Source of the DNA: Suillus spraguei
Lineage: Eukaryota; Basidiomycota; Agaricomycetes; Boletales; Suillaceae
Direction of reading: 5' to 3'
DNA length: 64,000 bases
NCBI GenBank assembly: GCA_016800925.1
Contig: JABCPU010000108.1
Coordinates: forward strand, 1 to 64,000
Of this stretch, positions 35,296 to 47,106 are shown piece after piece. Both the position numbers and the translations under genes were made by a program. How positions within the stretch are numbered: the stretch's first letter is position 1; each line of letters begins with the position of its first letter. Below the pieces are notes generated by a model. That model had not been told where the DNA came from. It did no database searches and saw only the letters and a program-made list of their open reading frames with translations.

Positions 35296-36719
35296 TTACT
35301 CATCTTGGTTAGCATAGTAAATGGGGTCATCACTATACTCGTAGTCCTCGTTGAGTACAGAACCACTCATCATGTAAGCCACTTCCTCAATTGCCTGACA
35401 CTTATGATCCCTAGACTCACATTCATCATCAAGCTTCTTTTCCCAGCTATGGAGTTCATCATAGAATCTGTCATCCTTATATATAAGGGTAATAGGTGGG
35501 TTTCCGGCGAGTTGAAGGCAATAAAGAGAAAGGTGGGTTGGTGCCCAATACTGGCAGATATGACATTGATAGTCTGGACAATTCTTTTGATGATGACCCA
35601 TAAAATTGCAGATTCAGCATTTCATATCCTCATTATGGTTGGATGCCAAGGGGCGGATAGATGGTGCAGTTATATGATGAGAAGGGCTAGTAGAACGAAT
35701 GAGCTCTCTTTTTTCCTCATTTTCTGGTAAGTCAACGCATTGCGCAATCATTGCTCTGATGAAGCTTGTCTGTCTGCTCAGCAGTGAGCATATACAATGA
35801 TGGGGACAGAGTAATTGTAGCAGCGGCAATAAGTTCGTCAGGATCTGAAGATGATGTCGGCCCAAGGGCTTCAACGAGAACTGGTGTAATAGGGTTGGAA
35901 TGCCCCAAAGAAGTCAGAATAGTCATTGGCAGGTGAATGTGAAGGTCTTTTAGCAAACACTCAAGCGCAATAATCTCAGCAGGCTCAATGTTAAGTTTCT
36001 TAGCAGCTACTACCTCCCCATGGGTGTATGATGACGAGTTAAAGAGATGAGGGGGTTTGATGTTGTCTGATGTAGGCAGGTTTACAGGTGATGGAGTGGG
36101 TTGGGTTTCGTAGTTCTGGATAGTCAAAATTAACTGGCTTACTATGGTTCTTGCAGAGACAGACTCTTCTGCTGCTTCTTGGATGCTTTCAATAATGGCA
36201 TCAGTTGTATGGGTGATCTCCTGAACAGCAGCCAGTAGGTAGGTCAGTAAGGGCAATGGGATTAGCACGAGAGCCCTGAGCACTCGTGGCAGGTGGTGGA
36301 ACATAGAGTGGAGTGGCTTGTGAAGAGGGAGGTCTAGCAATGCCTGCCCGTCGCTTGGCCACGACATGAATAGCTGTTTCAACATCAGCTTTAAAAGAAT
36401 CGGGAAGGAGAAGCATTCCGTAAGAGTGAATGCATTTCTGAAGGTGTATGATTCATTGATGGCACGTAATATTACTGATGTCATTTGTGATTCTTTCGAT
36501 GAGGTCAGTAGTATGGATGATGTTAATGAGGAGAGTTGTTCTGAAGGCATCTCTTTCGGTAAGGATCTTTTCAATTTCGAGGGCATGTCTCTCGCAGAGG
36601 AGTGCTGCTTCAATGTAGGCAGCTCCGTCAATGTTTCTGATGAGGTCATCATATTCATCGCCGGTAGAGTAGGTTTCGGTGGTTACAGGTGTGATGTATG
36701 AGGTGGGGCAAGAAGGCAT
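35296..36719 (-). pseudogene. Element B: additional gene after the chromodomain
   Basis: Counterpart of 15405-16874. It starts MPSCPTSYITPV and ends YYANQDE (stop at 35296-35298). Shared stretches include LLCERHALEIEKILT, MLLLPDSFK, AIHVVAKRRAGIARPPSS, LLKDLHIHLPM and KNCPDYQCHIC. A stop replaces one residue inside the knuckle and several frame changes divide the rest (36453-36731, 36201-36416, 35732-36658, 35296-35601). It lies between pol (ends 36777) and the polypurine tract. Because A and B broke it at different places, it was probably intact in their common ancestor. The product is unknown; two Cys/His clusters suggest nucleic-acid binding. Confidence 0.65.
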
Positions 36720-37860
36720 AACGAGTTTCAAAGATTGGGTGGTTAGTGTTAGAAAGACTCTGAATCAAAGGGAGTTTCATTTCTTATAAGCATTAAGAAT
36801 TCGAGCAGAGTTCTTCAAGTTCTTCTTTTTAGGTAACCACTTGTTATCTCCCGATAAGTATCCTTTCCAGGTTATGAGATACCGTCAGCGAATGCCAGTG
36901 CCTTTGTGAGAAAGGATAACCTCAACTTCATACTCTTCTTCTTCTTTGATAATATCAGGTGGTGGTTCTGTGAAGTTCAGCCTGTGTATGTCATTTTTGC
37001 TATAGGACAATAAGACATTGGCATGGAACATGGGGTAAATTTCCCACTGCGGAGGGAGTTTGAGCATAAACATGATGGGAGATAAGACCACAATCATTGG
37101 GAAAGATCCATATCATTTTGGTGCTAGCTTCTTTGATGGAAGTTTAATTCTAAGATTAGCTGCAGATAACCAGACCTTATCTCCAACTTTCCATGGTGTA
37201 TACTTATCTCCACAGGATCGTTCTGCCATAGTTTGCATTGTGATATTGTGACAAGCTATCGCTTCTTCTCTTATCTTCTGCATTGATCTTACTCGATCTT
37301 CTGCTGCTGGTACAGTAGAATCTGGTATAAGGTGTGGGATGGCATGGGGTTCGTATCCCATCATGATAAAGAATGGAGAAGTGTTTTGTGCATCGTGTTT
37401 TCTGTGGTTATGGACAAACTCAGCGATAGGAAGATGTTCGACCCAATGTTCTGGATTGTTTCAACAGTAGATTCAGAGGTATATCTCTAAGTCCTGGTTG
37501 AGGTGTTCAGTTTGGCCGTCAGTCTGTGGGTGGTAGGCGGTAGATGGAGCTATTACATAGTCCAGAAGATGCACAAGTTCTTTTGAGAAGCGAGATAGGA
37601 ATTGTGGTCCACGATCTGAGATTACTTTGTCATGGAGACCAAAGCGGCGATATATGTGTTTTAAAAATAGCTTTGCGATGCCTTCAGATGTGATTGTTTT
37701 GAGACAATGGATGATAATTACCCCCTTTATAAGGCCATGGTCTACCACAACCATGATGCTATCAAAGCCACCCAAGATGGGCAAGTCAGTAATGAGGTCC
37801 ACTGAGATTTGTGAAAAAGGTCGAGTAGTGGAGGACGGAATGGGAGTTAACGGAGGATGG

Positions 37861-38335
37861 TGTTACGAACTGGGGTGGCGTCACCAGCGACAGTGAAAAG
37901 ACACAGACGGTCTGCTGGGAAGTTCTTACAATGTCCAAAAGAGGACAAGGTGAAAGTACAAGGAACGCGTTCCGAGTATGATCAAGGGTTCAGCCTCAAA
38001 GACAAGTCTAAGAGGTTCTTCGAGAATAGAGACTAAGACTAAGGAGTGCTTAGACTTAGAGACAATTCAAGACGACTTAGGTTGGAGACCTAAGTGAAGG
38101 AGATTCCAGGTAAAACCCAGTAAGATTAAAGTAAAGAATCTACTACAAGTACACTGTGCTTATATAGGTAGATATGTGCGCACAGACCAGGTAACCGTGA
38201 GAATGTAACTGCGTATCCTAATAAGGAAGGCATGTGTTGTACAGATGCATTGAGCATATGGGTCAGAGTCATGTGACATGATATACAAGTAAGAAGATAA
38301 AGGGAAAATGAATAGGGGCACGTACAACTGTAACA
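37861..38335 (-). repeat. Solo LTR of family A in integrase of element B
   Basis: 475 bases, TGTTACGAACTGGGG to GTACAACTGTAACA, with perfect GATGG duplications (37856-37860, 38336-38340). It is the copy that retains CG in TTACGAAC, where most others have TTATGAAC. Confidence 0.93.
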
Positions 38336-39391
38336 GATGGACAGGGTGCGTGTCGGACTTCATCTGCTGACAAAGTGCACAACCATCAACATATTTTTTA
38401 ATATAGGAACCCATTGCCGGCCACCAAGCTTCATGCTTTACTAATTCTTCAGTTTTGAAGCGGCCAGGATGGCCCACCATGGGATGATCATGGTATCATT
38501 TAAGGATATCGGGACAATGAGCTGCAGGAATATATGCCCAGTATTTATAGTATAAAATCCCATCATTGATTGACCAGTCAAAGAGAGTGGATTTCATTGG
38601 GGGAAGACAAACACCATCTAGAGCATCTGAGGCCATCTTGAAAAATGGATCATCCAGAGGATCAGAAGTAGCGAGAAGATCATGTAATTTGTTATCGATG
38701 AGTCGGACGAAGAGTGAATCAGGAAGAAGGATAGTATCTTCATTGTCGCAAGACCCATCATTATGATCAGGGTGGCAGGAGAGAGCATCTGGGGTGGCCA
38801 ACTTAGTTCCTGCAACATGGTGTAGTTCAATATCAAATATAGAAAGGGTTAACTGCCACCATGCTTGCCAACATGTTAGCTTCTGTGCAGTGTGGAAATA
38901 GAGGAGGTTTTATGATTGGTGAAAACCAATACTGGATGGGGATTTCCTTCAAGATAATACCGCCACTTGTTTAGGGCTCATATCACTGCTAATAGCTCCC
39001 AATCGAAGATCTGATAGTTTTGTTCAGTGGGGTTCAAAGATTGGGAAAGGTAAGCGCATGGATGATAAACACCATTTTCATCAGTTTGGAGGAGGACTGC
39101 TCCGGTAGCAACAAGGGATGCATCCCTGGCTATTGCAAATTGTTGTGTTGGATCAGGGTTGCGAAGTATGGGTTGCTTGGTAAATTGTTCTTTCAAGTCA
39201 AGGAACATATCTTCACATTCGCAGGTCCAGAGAAGCAGAGTGTCTTTTTTAGTCAGATCGATAAGAGGGTGAGCTACATTGGAGTAGTGGGAGATGAATG
39301 TGCGGTAGAAGTTGCAGAATCCTAAAAATAGATCGAACATCTCTCATGGTTCATGGAGTTGGCCATTCCTTGATACCCTGCATTTTAGTGG

Positions 39392-40345
39392 TGAAACGAA
39401 GAAACTAGCACTGGCCTAAGTATAAGCGCAGCGGTAATCCTACTAAAGGCACGAGTGAGATGTTCGACCCAAGAGGACTGCAAATAGAAGCAATTCCTTC
39501 TAAGTTAGTGCAAAGGAAACAATGAAGTACTAATATGGCAACGAGGATTCCGATTTCCGAGGTTAGCGGTATATCGGTGGTACTAGCGCGGTGTCAGCAG
39601 TACATGCACGGTAATGATAGCTGCAACGGTTAGCTAGCGAGAGCAGGAACAAAGTTACTTGGGCGAGACGAAAATGTTATAACTACCGGTGGTGCGGTAG
39701 CGGTAGCAGCAACTTCCATACAAGCGGGAACGCAGATGAGAAAGAAAATGACCCAGCAAGATCACTGGCTGCGGTCCGGTTACGAGTAGTGAAGTCGAAA
39801 GTTGCGCGGTACTTCGAGCAGTAAAGTTACCAGCGGTTAAATCAATGAGCAAAGTTTGAACAAAGAAGAGTTCAAATGCAAATAGATTGCGACTAGCAAG
39901 TGTTTCAGATACTAAGTCCTAGTGAAGGGATGTAACGGGAAGTAAAAGTAATGGTATGTATGTTCAGTCCTTTTTAACATATGCAAGTGCATATGAGATA
40001 GCTATGCGAGTCTGGTAGCGAGAAAGAAAATAAACGGGGTACTTAATTATGAGGCGCACAGCATGTAGCGGCCCCTTGAGATGTAAGGTAAATCCTGCCA
40101 TAGGTTTAGTAACGGCGGAAGCGAGGTAACTACACACCAATGGATTCTAGACGGAATAGGACAGGACATGAGGGCATCGGCACAAGGATCCAGTAAGGGT
40201 TTGCGGAAGAAGGACGGTTCCGCCTTAGTGGAGCAAAAAGGCTATTTCGTCGCTATAAGGAAATCCTTCGGTTGCCGCCGCAGACGTTAATGAGACGCTT
40301 GTCAAAAATGGGGTTTTGACAGTCAGCGTGACTTTTCTCGCTACA
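39392..40345 (-). repeat. LTR family D, divergent copy E, in RT of element B
   Basis: 954 bases. On the minus strand it starts TGTAGCGAGAAAAG and continues CAAAACCCC...TTTTGACAAGCGTCTCAT, matching copy D1 (CAAGACTC-type spacing, TTTTGACACTCGTCTCAT). Target duplication GTGG (39388-39391, 40346-40349). Rich in GCGGTA words. No coding region. Confidence 0.85.
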
Positions 40346-42324
40346 GTGGTGTCCATAGCAACCTGTCCAGGTCTAATAATCATTCTGAGGTATTCCACTT
40401 CTTCAGCATCAAAAGTACATTTCTCCAGCTTTAGGAATAGCCGCTCCTTACGTATCTTCATTAGAATGTGTCTAGTTCTCTCTTGGTGCTCCTCCATAGT
40501 TGTTGAAAAGATTAGGATATCGTCCATATAAATGACCATCCATCCTTCATTAATCTCCTGCTGTAATGTTCGGTTCATATAAGCTTGGAACATAGCCGGA
40601 GAGTTATAGAGATTAAAGAACATTATGTTTGGTTCATATATCCTGTATTCCATGGTGAAGGTGGCTTTCCACCTATCGTCAGGATGAATGTGAATGTTAT
40701 TGTATCCGGACCAAATATCCATTTTGGTGAAGAACTGAGTGTTATGTAACCATGCGACAAGCGAGACCAGAAGAGGAAGTGGATAAGCATTCTTAACCAT
40801 CCAATCATTGATATATTGATAGTCTTGGCATGGTTGGAGTTCTCTGCTTTTTTTTCCAATGAAGAAAAATCCACTTGCTTGCAGCGACTTGGACTCAGAG
40901 ATAAATCCTTTTGCAAGATTCTCATCAATGAATGCTTTAACTAATTCTCGCTCTTTTTCTGAAAGAGGATAAACCTTTGATGTTCATGGGATGAATCCTG
41001 GTTTCATGTCTATGTGATGATCGATCCCTGGTCATTCCAGTGGGAGTTTATTTAATCTATCTGTTGCGAAAACATCAGTGAAGTCGTGAAGATAGGAAGG
41101 TACTAGCTCCTCAAAGGTTTTCTTCTTTTTCTCTTTTTCATCAGTTGTGAATTTCTGAGCCTTGTTTCTATATTTAGGCGGTGGAAGTGAAATCATGGAG
41201 TAATTTGGAAGTTGTTCGAGTCTGGACATTCCATCATGGGTTAGTGGGGTATCCATAGATATGTCCTCAAAGATTCTCATACAGTTTCCATCTATGTTGT
41301 AATCCACGAGGAATTCTCTGTTATCTAGTTCATAAGAAGATACTTCATGAACTTCAGGAGCATGCCAGACATCCTGCATCGTATCGAATCGCTTATGGTC
41401 TTCCATGGGAATATCAGGATTCAGTGCTGCCTCCTCTTCATCAGGGATTTCCTCAATGGATGTGTGATTTGTGTTAGGGGGATAAATGGAGGGGTGGTCT
41501 TTGTCAGGGAAATATCAGGAAAGTTTGGGCACCATTTTATCCCTTTCTAGTAACTCTTCTTCTGCTTTTTGCTTCCCGGCCTTCTGCTCATCTATTGGTC
41601 GTTTCTCCTGTGGTTGAGGTCCTAATCTCCTTTTGGTTTCCTCATCATTCTTTCGTTTTTCAGCATGAGGGATTGGAGAAGGAGCTCTTGGTAGTTGAAC
41701 ACAAGGATTACCAGGAATGGATGGTAATGTAGGGGTGATGGGATGCATATCAAATGTGTCAATTAGCGGAGTGAATGTAGTAGACATTTGTCATGGAAGT
41801 CCCGAATTCTTCCATTTCGAAGAAGATTGGCATGGGAATGCTACTGGAAGGTGATTCTTCTTTTGATCTGTATTGATGCTAAATTCAATTTCATCCAATT
41901 TGGGTGTTCATGAGAGTGTTAGGGTTTCAGCGGTCTAATCGATGAGCAGGTTCATGGCTTGAAGCCAAGGGATCCCAAGAAGAATCTGGTCTCTTTGTCC
42001 AAGTTTGGTGATGTTAAACTTTCCATACATGGTGTTCATTGATTGTCACAACCAAAAGGCAGTAGTGGGTGATAGGGCCTCCTTTGATAAGGGTTCCATC
42101 CACGGTTGTTACTTTGAAAGGTTTGGTTAAACACCTACATGTGATGTTATGGAGTTTTACAAACTCCTTGGAGATGAAGGTTCCTGCTGCTCCAGAGTCT
42201 ATGACAGTGGTGGTTTTGACAGATTTTAGGCAGGTACGAGAGGATAGGGTAATGGGAACATGGAGTTCTTTTCATTCACCTACTGCTCATACAAGTCTTA
42301 GTAATACATTTGGAGAAACATACA

Positions 42325-44179
42325 TCAATGTCTTGTTCCTCCAGCCTGAAAATCCTCAACTACACAGCACACTGTCTCTTTGTCGTCTTCTTCATCTGGT
42401 AGTTCCTTTATCTCGGCCTTGAAAACCGGGGTCTTCTTCTGCTTATCAGGGCAGTTTCCGATCCAATGACCAGTCTTACAACATCCGAAGCATTGACCCT
42501 TCTTCATGCATTCTGTTCGTTCTACGTCGGAAATGCGGTCTACCTCCATGGCATCTTTATCTCTCAAGCTTACATATCAATGACTTCCAAAGTTCTTCAT
42601 CAGCTGTGGGCAGTGCAATGTAATACCCTTCAACTGTGCATAGTTGTTATCAAGGGTTATGCATAACTTCACAGTCTGTGCAAATGAGGTGAGGGTGGTT
42701 CCAGTTTTGAATAAACTGGTGAGAAGACCATGGTTGAGTCCATCAATGAAGAACTGTCTCAGTGAAGAGTCATCTGTGATGTCTGCTTGTCGTGCGGGAG
42801 TGGTGAAATTGGCAATGTAGGTTTGGAGATCTCTGGCTTGCTTTAGCTTCTGTAGTTTTACCATAGTGGTCCCCTCAGGATCAATGGCTGCAAGATTCTC
42901 ATTAAATTCCTTGAGAAATTCAGCCCATGTGCCATATCCTACAGCAACACCTGTGCTTGTCCTATTGTTAGGGTCTTGAGCACTCTTTAAGAAACTCTGT
43001 GCCCAGCTTCCTGCATTTCCTTCATTCATAAATGATGCAATGAAAATGATTTTGCTTTTGTCGGTGTAACGAACATATTGGCGCTGGGCTTAAAACCCCA
43101 TATTTTGACACTCGTCTCATGTCTACAGGAGTTACCACTAGTCCATGGCCTTCTTACCCCTTTAGCAGTACCAGCGGCATCCCACGCTTACCGCACACCA
43201 TACTGACTGCCGCACCACGTTCCACGAACCGATGTCCTCCCATGTCCTTGCCGCGTCCGCATAGCTCCATTTGGTGCGTAGTTTGTTTCCTGTTCATTAT
43301 CACTGATTCCATGGCAAGCGTTATTACATGTTGCCTCGTGCCGCAGCGCCTCGCACTATGTTTACTTACGGCGGCTACTACACTCCAGCGCTACTGATCT
43401 CGCCTAGAGTATTCCGTATTCCGAGTACATACAAATTAGGATATAAGCACTGCATACCCCACACAATAGAGCACCTGATTTTACACCATTGCACGTACTA
43501 TAGGTCAGGATTATTGTCTAGCTCTGGATCAACCCAGTAGTGGACTTAGTCTTTAAAGTTCCCTTATCGCTCATTAATACATCACGCTCGTTCTCCGTTA
43601 CTGCCGGCATACCGCTGGACTTCCAATTGTTACTTTTGACTGAACTTCTCACGCTCCGCTACTTCACCGCTGAAAGTACCATGGACTTCTTTACTGTTTC
43701 TTTGCATTGCTCGCAACCCTACCGCTACCGCTGAGACCACCACCTGACATCGCTCACTAGACACAACTGTTACTGACCTTATCTCGACGACGGTAGCACC
43801 GCAGTGCACGACACTAGTTCCGGCGGTATCATCGCTGACTGCGGCAACTTACCGCTGACTCAGACGCTTGTTTCGCAAATAAGTTAGACTCGAACTTGAC
43901 CATACTAAATAGGCATCCCCCTTTAGGGTCGAATGCTCTTGTTCTTACAAGTGAAGCAGACTAGACGGAGCGCAAGACTAACATACTAGTTTAGGCAGTG
44001 GTTAATCTACAGCCCAAGCTAGGTTGAATCTTTACATCGGTCGTATAGGTCTTATCATTAAGATCCAGATAAGCTTTGCAAGCAATGAGGAAACATTTGG
44101 CCTTGTCTCTGTCGCCATTGAAGTCAGGGGGATGGGCAATCTTTATTTCATTGGGTTTCTGTACAATCATGGACATGGT
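42325..44179 (-). pseudogene. Element B: gag, interrupted
   Basis: It begins near 44176 (IVQKPNEIKIAHPPDFNGD) and is split by LTR D1. It continues at 43029-42577 as a capsid-like domain (FLKEFNENLAAIDPEGT, LKQARDLQTYIANF, FFIDGLN) and ends with a zinc knuckle CFGCCKTGHWIGNC at about 42480. A stop after NFGSH (about 42576) and other changes break it. Protease follows to the left (DSGAAGTF, near 42190). It matches the gag remnant of element A from the residues HC onward. Confidence 0.87.
43065..44036. repeat. LTR family D, copy D1, in gag of element B
   Basis: 972 bases, TGTAACGAACATATTGG to GAATCTTTACA, with TCGG duplication (43061-43064, 44037-44040). It is rich in TACCGCT and CGCTACT words and has no coding region. 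Confidence 0.9.
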
Positions 44180-44283
44180 GCTGTCGTCATTGTGGTACCT
44201 CTAGTCTGAGTTAAGGATAGCTACACGAGGCTTTCATCGGTTCAGATCAAGGATCTATGCTCACAGATGTGTGTGTTCATGGG

Positions 44284-44294
44284 ACTTTAATCTT
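44284..44294 (-). promoter_or_regulatory. Self-priming type primer-binding site of element B
   Basis: One base inside the 5' LTR, the minus strand reads AAGATTAAAGT, the exact complement of ACTTTAATCTT present within the family A LTRs (17103-17113 in element A). There is no TGG as in tRNA-primed elements. This is the arrangement known from Tf1, whose RNA 5' end folds back as primer. Confidence 0.6.
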
Positions 44295-44295
44295 T

Positions 44296-44739
44296 TGTTA
44301 TGAACTGGGATGGCATCACCAGCAACAGTGCAAAGACACCTAATGCTAATGTTGCTGGGAAGTTCTGTAATGTTCAAAGGAACAAGTCTTCTACCTAAGA
44401 GACATGTCTCAAAGGTATCAGGAATAGAGACTAAGACTAAGGAGTGCTTAGACTTAGAGACAATTCAGACGACTAAGGTTGGACACCTTAGCAAATGGAA
44501 TTCAAGGTAAAACCCAGTAAGATTAAAGTAATGAATCTAGTAGTAGTACAGCATGCTTAAATAAGCCAATATGTGCGCATGGACCAACAAGACATGAGAA
44601 CATAAGTGCATATCCTAATGTAGAAGGCAAGTATTGTACAAGCGTGTTGAAATGCATAAGTCAAGTAAACAAAGAGCAAACAAAGGGAAGAGATCACGTG
44701 AAGAAAGGAAAATGTATAGGGGTACATACAATTGTGACA
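44296..44739 (-). repeat. 5' LTR of element B
   Basis: 444 bases, TGTTATGAACTGGGATGG to ACATACAATTGTGACA. The last bases have changed from GTAACA to GTGACA. Confidence 0.93.
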
Positions 44740-44744
44740 CTCTG

Positions 44745-44913
44745 GCTGGGATCCTATCTCCAGTATGTGCATGTAGCCCAAGCACGGTCTACCCAATGTA
44801 CTGACATGCCGACCAGAGTATCTTCTCATATTATGGAACCGGCCAGCACACTATTCACAAGCTGTAGCTGTGGCAGACACACAGTATGCCTGACGTACAG
44901 AAGTACCAGCTGG
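44745..44913. repeat. Right flank repeat of element B
   Basis: Matches the degenerate unit of 26510-26655 (GATCCTATCT, TGTACTGACATGCC, GCCAGCACACTATT, GTAGAAGTACCAGC-like). It shows that element B sits inside this repeat family. Confidence 0.7.
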
Positions 44914-46804
44914 TGTAATGAACATATTGGCACTGGCCTCAAAACCCTATCTTTTGGCGCACGTCTCACATCTATAGAAATCTCCACCAGTCCAAAGGCT
45001 GTCTTACTCCTTTAGCATTGCCAGCGGCATTCCACTGCTTACCGCACACCATACCGACTGCCGTACCACGTTCCACATACCAATGTCCTTCCATGTCCTT
45101 GCTGCATCCACATAGATCCATTTGGTGCATAGTTTATACATGACTGTTTATCACTGATCCCACAGCAAGCCTTATTACATGTTACCTCGTGCCGCAGCCA
45201 CCTCACGCTACGTTTACATACTGTGGTTACTGTACTGGAGCGCTACTGATTTCACCTAACGCATTCCGAGTACATACAATTTAGGATATAAGCACTGCAT
45301 ACCCCGCATGATACAGTACCTGATTTGTACCCCATTGCACGTACTATAGGTCAGGATTATTGTCTAGCTCTGGATCTACCCAGTAGTGGACTTAGTCTTT
45401 AAAGTTCTTTATCACTCGTTCACCATTACCGCTGGACTCTTGATTCCTATTTTGACTGAACTTCTCACACACCGCTACTTTACTGCTGAAAGTACCGCTG
45501 TAATGAACATATTGGTGCTGGGCTTAAAACCCCATATTTTGACACTCGTCTCACGTCTACAGGAGATAACACTTGTCCATGGCTGTCTTACCCCATTTAG
45601 CAGTACCGGCAGCATCCCACGCTTACTGCACACCGTACGGACTGCCGCACCTCGTTCCACGAACCGATGTCCTTCCATGTCCTTGCCGCATCCACATAGC
45701 TCCATTTGGTGCATAGTTTGTTTCCTGTTCGTTATCACTGATTCCATGGCAAGCATTATTACATGTTGCCTCATGCCCAGCGCCTCGCCTATGTATACTT
45801 ACGGCAGTTACTACACTCCAGCGCTACTGATCTCACCTAGAGTATTCCGAGTACATACAAATTAGGATATAAGCACTGCATACCCCACACGATACAGTAC
45901 CTGATTTTACACCATTCACATACTATAGGTCAGGATTATTGTCTAGCTCTGGATCAACCCAGTAGTGGACATAGTCTTTAAAGTTCCCTTATCGCTGTTA
46001 ATACATCACACTCATTCTCCATTACCGCTGGCATACCCTGGACTTTGATTGTCACTTTTGACTGAACTTCTCATGCTCCGCTACTTTCCGCTGAAAGTAC
46101 TGCGGACTTCTTTATTGTTTCTTTGCACCGCTCACAACCTTACCGCTACCGCTGAGACCACCGCTCGACATCGCTCGCTAGACCAACTGTTACTGACTTT
46201 ATCTCGACGACGTAGCACCACTACGCATGATGCTAGTTCTGGCGTATCATCGCTGACCGCAGCAACTTACCGCTGACTTGGACGCTTGTTTTCAAATAAG
46301 TTAGACTGAACTTGACCATACTAAATAGGCATCCCCCTTTAGGGTCGAACGCTCTTGTTCTTACAAGTGAAGCAGACTAGATGGAGTGCAAGACTAACAT
46401 ACTAGTTTAGGCAGTGGTTTATCTACAGCCCAAGCTAGGTTGTATCTTTACACCGTGGCCTTCTTTACTGTTTCTTTGCACCGCTCACAACCTTAACCAC
46501 TGATATCGTCGCTCATCACTGCTCGCTTGACGCTACTGTTACTGACTTTGTTTCAATGATGCTAGTACCACTACTTACTACGCTAGTTCCGGCGGCATCA
46601 TCGCTGACTGTGGCAACTTACCGCTGACTACGACGCTACTTTCTCTCACTGGTTTGACTTGGATTTAACTATACTAACAGGCATCCCCCTTTAGGGTCGA
46701 ACGTTCTTGCCTTTGCAAGTGAAGCAGACTAGGTAGAGCGCAAGACTCGCATACTAGCTTAGGCTGTGGTTTACCTACAGCCCAGGCTGGATTGTATCTT
46801 TACA
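44914..46804. repeat. LTR family D, copy D2, split by D3
   Basis: TGTAATGAACATATTGGC to TGTATCTTTACA. Without D3 it is about 937 bases. Flanks CTGG and CTGA are not a clean duplication. The right flank is a fragment of the 135 bp unit, so this end may be rearranged. Confidence 0.8.
45499..46452. repeat. LTR family D, copy D3, nested in D2
   Basis: 954 bases, TGTAATGAACATATTGG to TGTATCTTTACA. It is flanked by CCGC and CCGT, a 4-base duplication with one change. D1 shows the uninterrupted sequence (GAAAGTACCATGGACTTC). Confidence 0.85.
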
Positions 46805-47106
46805 CTGAAGAGTCTATCATCCTGGGGGATTCTTAATTAACCAGGGATCCTCAGCACTCTAAGACCAAGTGATTTACCTCTGAGGCAGAACTCTTGACGT
46901 GAGCGGTTCTGAGTGCAGGCGTGACACTTGGCACATGTTGGATAGATAATGCTCTATACAGAGCTCAATGCACCAGGCATCAGTGTACCTGGAAAGAAAG
47001 GATGCCAATTCCTCACGAGCCTGAGTGCACCTGCATAAATAAAGGGAAATCCATGCTGCTATGCCTAGATAGATAATGCTCTATATAGAGCTTGATGTGC
47101 CAGACA
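46805..47106. repeat. Degenerate repeat with GCTCTATATAGAGC palindromes
   Basis: It starts with a fragment of the 135 bp unit, then has two copies of GATAGATAATGCTCTATA followed by AGAGCT (about 46951 and 47069). No gene is visible. Confidence 0.55.

Larger units (their letters stand above)
36777..42060 (-). pseudogene. Element B: protease-pol, broken and interrupted
   Basis: From right to left: a linker with Pro-rich segments (41515-41790), RT (41406 downward: ELVPSYLHDFTDVFA; YMDDILIFS near 40515), RNase H (39340-38978, IARDASLVATGAVLLQ), integrase zinc region (38480-38400, VGHPGRFKTEEL, CALCQQMK), integrase core with SVDLITDLP (37800), ISDRGPQFL and [10 protein letters not shown] (37520), and a chromodomain (EYEVEVILSHKGTG at 36890-36940, then WKGYLSGDNKWLP). 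The stop is at 36777. Solo LTR 37861-38335 splits integrase and LTR 39392-40345 splits RT from the rest. Unlike element A, the first integrase Asp and the full zinc spacing are kept. Confidence 0.88.
27689..44739 (-). mobile_element. Ty3/gypsy chromovirus, element B, with nested insertions
   Basis: Terminal LTRs of family A (27689-28105 plus 35242-35263, and 44296-44739) enclose gag, protease, RT, RNase H, integrase, chromodomain and the additional gene, all on the minus strand. CTCTG flanks the whole unit (27684-27688, 44740-44744). Removing G, one solo LTR and two further LTRs with their duplications leaves about 7.5 kb. Multiple stops and frameshifts make it non-functional. The two LTRs are similar in length (439 and 444 bases). 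Confidence 0.92.

Noticed and set aside
44914..46804. Clean target duplication for LTR D2
   Set aside because: The flanks read CTGG and CTGA and belong to different parts of the surrounding repeats, so a rearrangement is as likely as mutation.
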